From the NCBI GenBank assembly GCA_002862785.1, contig PKDZ01000072.1, forward strand, positions 1 through 64,000: DNA of 64,000 nt, given 5' to 3'. Within the stretch, counting starts at the first letter, position 1. Each line of letters begins with the position of its first letter. The translations under genes and the position numbers were made by a program. A model generated the notes under the pieces. The model saw only the letters and a list, made by a program, of their open reading frames with translations. It was not told the DNA's origin and did no database searches. Of the stretch, positions 63,443 through 64,000 are shown in pieces. The DNA is from Flavobacteriales bacterium. GTDB taxonomy: Bacteria > Bacteroidota > Bacteroidia > Flavobacteriales_D > Sanyastnellaceae.

Positions 63443-64000
63443 ATGGACATCACCCTCTCCATCCGGAGGCAGGAGTCGTATTCCCGAAGCGAACTCCTGC
63501 TCCGCACCTTCTTTGGCGTTTTCTATATCCTCATTCCCCACACCATCGCCCTCCTGTTCGTCAGCCTCTGGGGCGGCATCCTGCAGTTCCTGACCTTCTG
63601 GGTGGTCCTGTTCACGGGCCGATACCCGCGCAACTGGTTTGACACGCAACTGGGCATCCTCAACTGGAATCTCCGGCTCAACGCCACCCTGCTCAACATG
63701 GCCGACGGCTACCCGGCCTTTGGACTCAGCGGATAGCACCCCGGCATCCAGCTCCACATTCCCTACAGGGAAAACGTCCCGCTCTATGAAGCCCTGGTCC
63801 GCGGCCTGCTCGGGGGACTCGTCATTCTGCCCCACGCGGTCATCCTCGTCTTCCGGGTCTACTGGGTCCTCTTCCTGAATTTCCTGGCGTGGTGGGCCAT
63901 CCTCTTCACGGGACGGTTCCCGGGGAACTGGTTCATCTGGTGCGAGGAACAGATGCGGTGGGGCACCCGGCTCAATGCCTACCTGCTCTACAAGACCGAG
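63443..64000 (+). pseudogene. DUF4389 membrane protein gene interrupted by an in-frame TAG, open at window end
   Basis: The frame from 63443 reads a DUF4389-type protein (ITLSIRRQESYSRSELLLRTFFGVFYI...; FTGRYPRNWFD, MADGYPAFGLSG) and meets TAG at 63734-63736. The same frame then stays open for 88 codons to the window end and encodes the second half of the family: HPGIQLHIPYRENVPLY, two helices, LAWWAILFTGRFPGNWF. The two halves have the same repeated pattern, so TAG splits what should be one protein. It is either a nonsense mutation, a sequencing error, or read through. ATG 63443 is chosen over 63398 because of the family N-terminus. It follows the M61 gene by 51 nt. Confidence 0.75.

Noticed and set aside
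1-64000. CRISPR array, rRNA or tRNA genes, transposase genes
   Set aside because: None was found by eye: no regularly spaced repeats, no rRNA sequence, no DDE or Y1/Y2 transposase frames. The tRNA-like repeats at 36808 and 38354 lack complete cloverleaves and are read as pieces of the tmRNA 3' end.

Overview
This window is a stretch of a GC-rich (roughly 60-65 % by eye) chromosome of a free-living, probably marine member of the Bacteroidota (Flavobacteriales-like). The signs are a SusC/SusD pair, several proteins with type IX secretion (T9SS) C-terminal sorting domains (types A and B), Bacteroidota-type -7 promoter elements (TAnnTTTG) close to start codons, few Shine-Dalgarno sequences, and calcium-binding or Cys-rich DGSC modules typical of marine Bacteroidota exoproteins. 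Almost every gene stops with TGA or TAA.

Region 1 (1-34.1 kb): after a penicillin-acylase-family enzyme and a small envelope protein comes a beta-glucan utilisation locus (PUL). It holds SusC, SusD and a two-PKD surface lipoprotein, then a GH5 exoenzyme with carbohydrate-binding domains, a GH16 laminarinase-type lipoprotein, a DUF418 membrane protein and a large GH3 beta-glucosidase. A GH30 lipoprotein about 13 kb further on (32.6-34.1 kb) probably belongs to the same pathway. Together they fit surface capture and cleavage of a laminarin-like beta-1,3/1,6-glucan, import by SusCD and hydrolysis to glucose. Between GH3 and GH30 lie a BaiN/HI0933-type flavoprotein, a BNR/sortilin-like protein, T9SS exoproteins, a GNAT acetyltransferase and two outer-membrane beta-barrel candidates.

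Region 2 (about 34.4-40.2 kb): a visibly AT-richer genomic island lies against the 3' end of ssrA (tmRNA, minus strand, 40154-40553). It carries partial copies of the tmRNA 3' end at 36808 and 38354 that divide it into segments. From the ssrA side outward these hold: a modification-dependent restriction endonuclease (MspJI/AspBHI type) with an excisionase-like HTH protein; an acyltransferase-3 gene; and small lipoproteins plus gene debris. No integrase is visible. The outer edge cuts an aldo/keto reductase gene. This serial accretion array is the most interesting object in the window.

Region 3 (40.6-64 kb): ordinary chromosome. It has a T9SS glucan-binding-like protein and a DUF3089 hydrolase; a saccharopine/alanine dehydrogenase-like enzyme; a TonB-like protein; a lectin-domain T9SS protein; L-2-hydroxyglutarate oxidase; and a UMF1-type MFS transporter. 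A minus-strand housekeeping cluster follows (DUF5606, 3-hydroxyacyl-CoA dehydrogenase, holA, hemE, two tandem OmpA proteins). Last is a tightly overlapping plus-strand run (acyl-CoA ligase, PAP2, FluC, PafA-type phosphatase, M61 peptidase, DUF4389). The DUF4389 gene is split by an in-frame TAG and runs off the window.

Four glycan genes (susC, GH5, GH16 and the T9SS protein at 40.7-42.0 kb) share a 15-bp element GTGTA[CT]NTT[GT]NRCAC over the predicted -7 box. This suggests a common regulon although no PUL regulator gene is present here.
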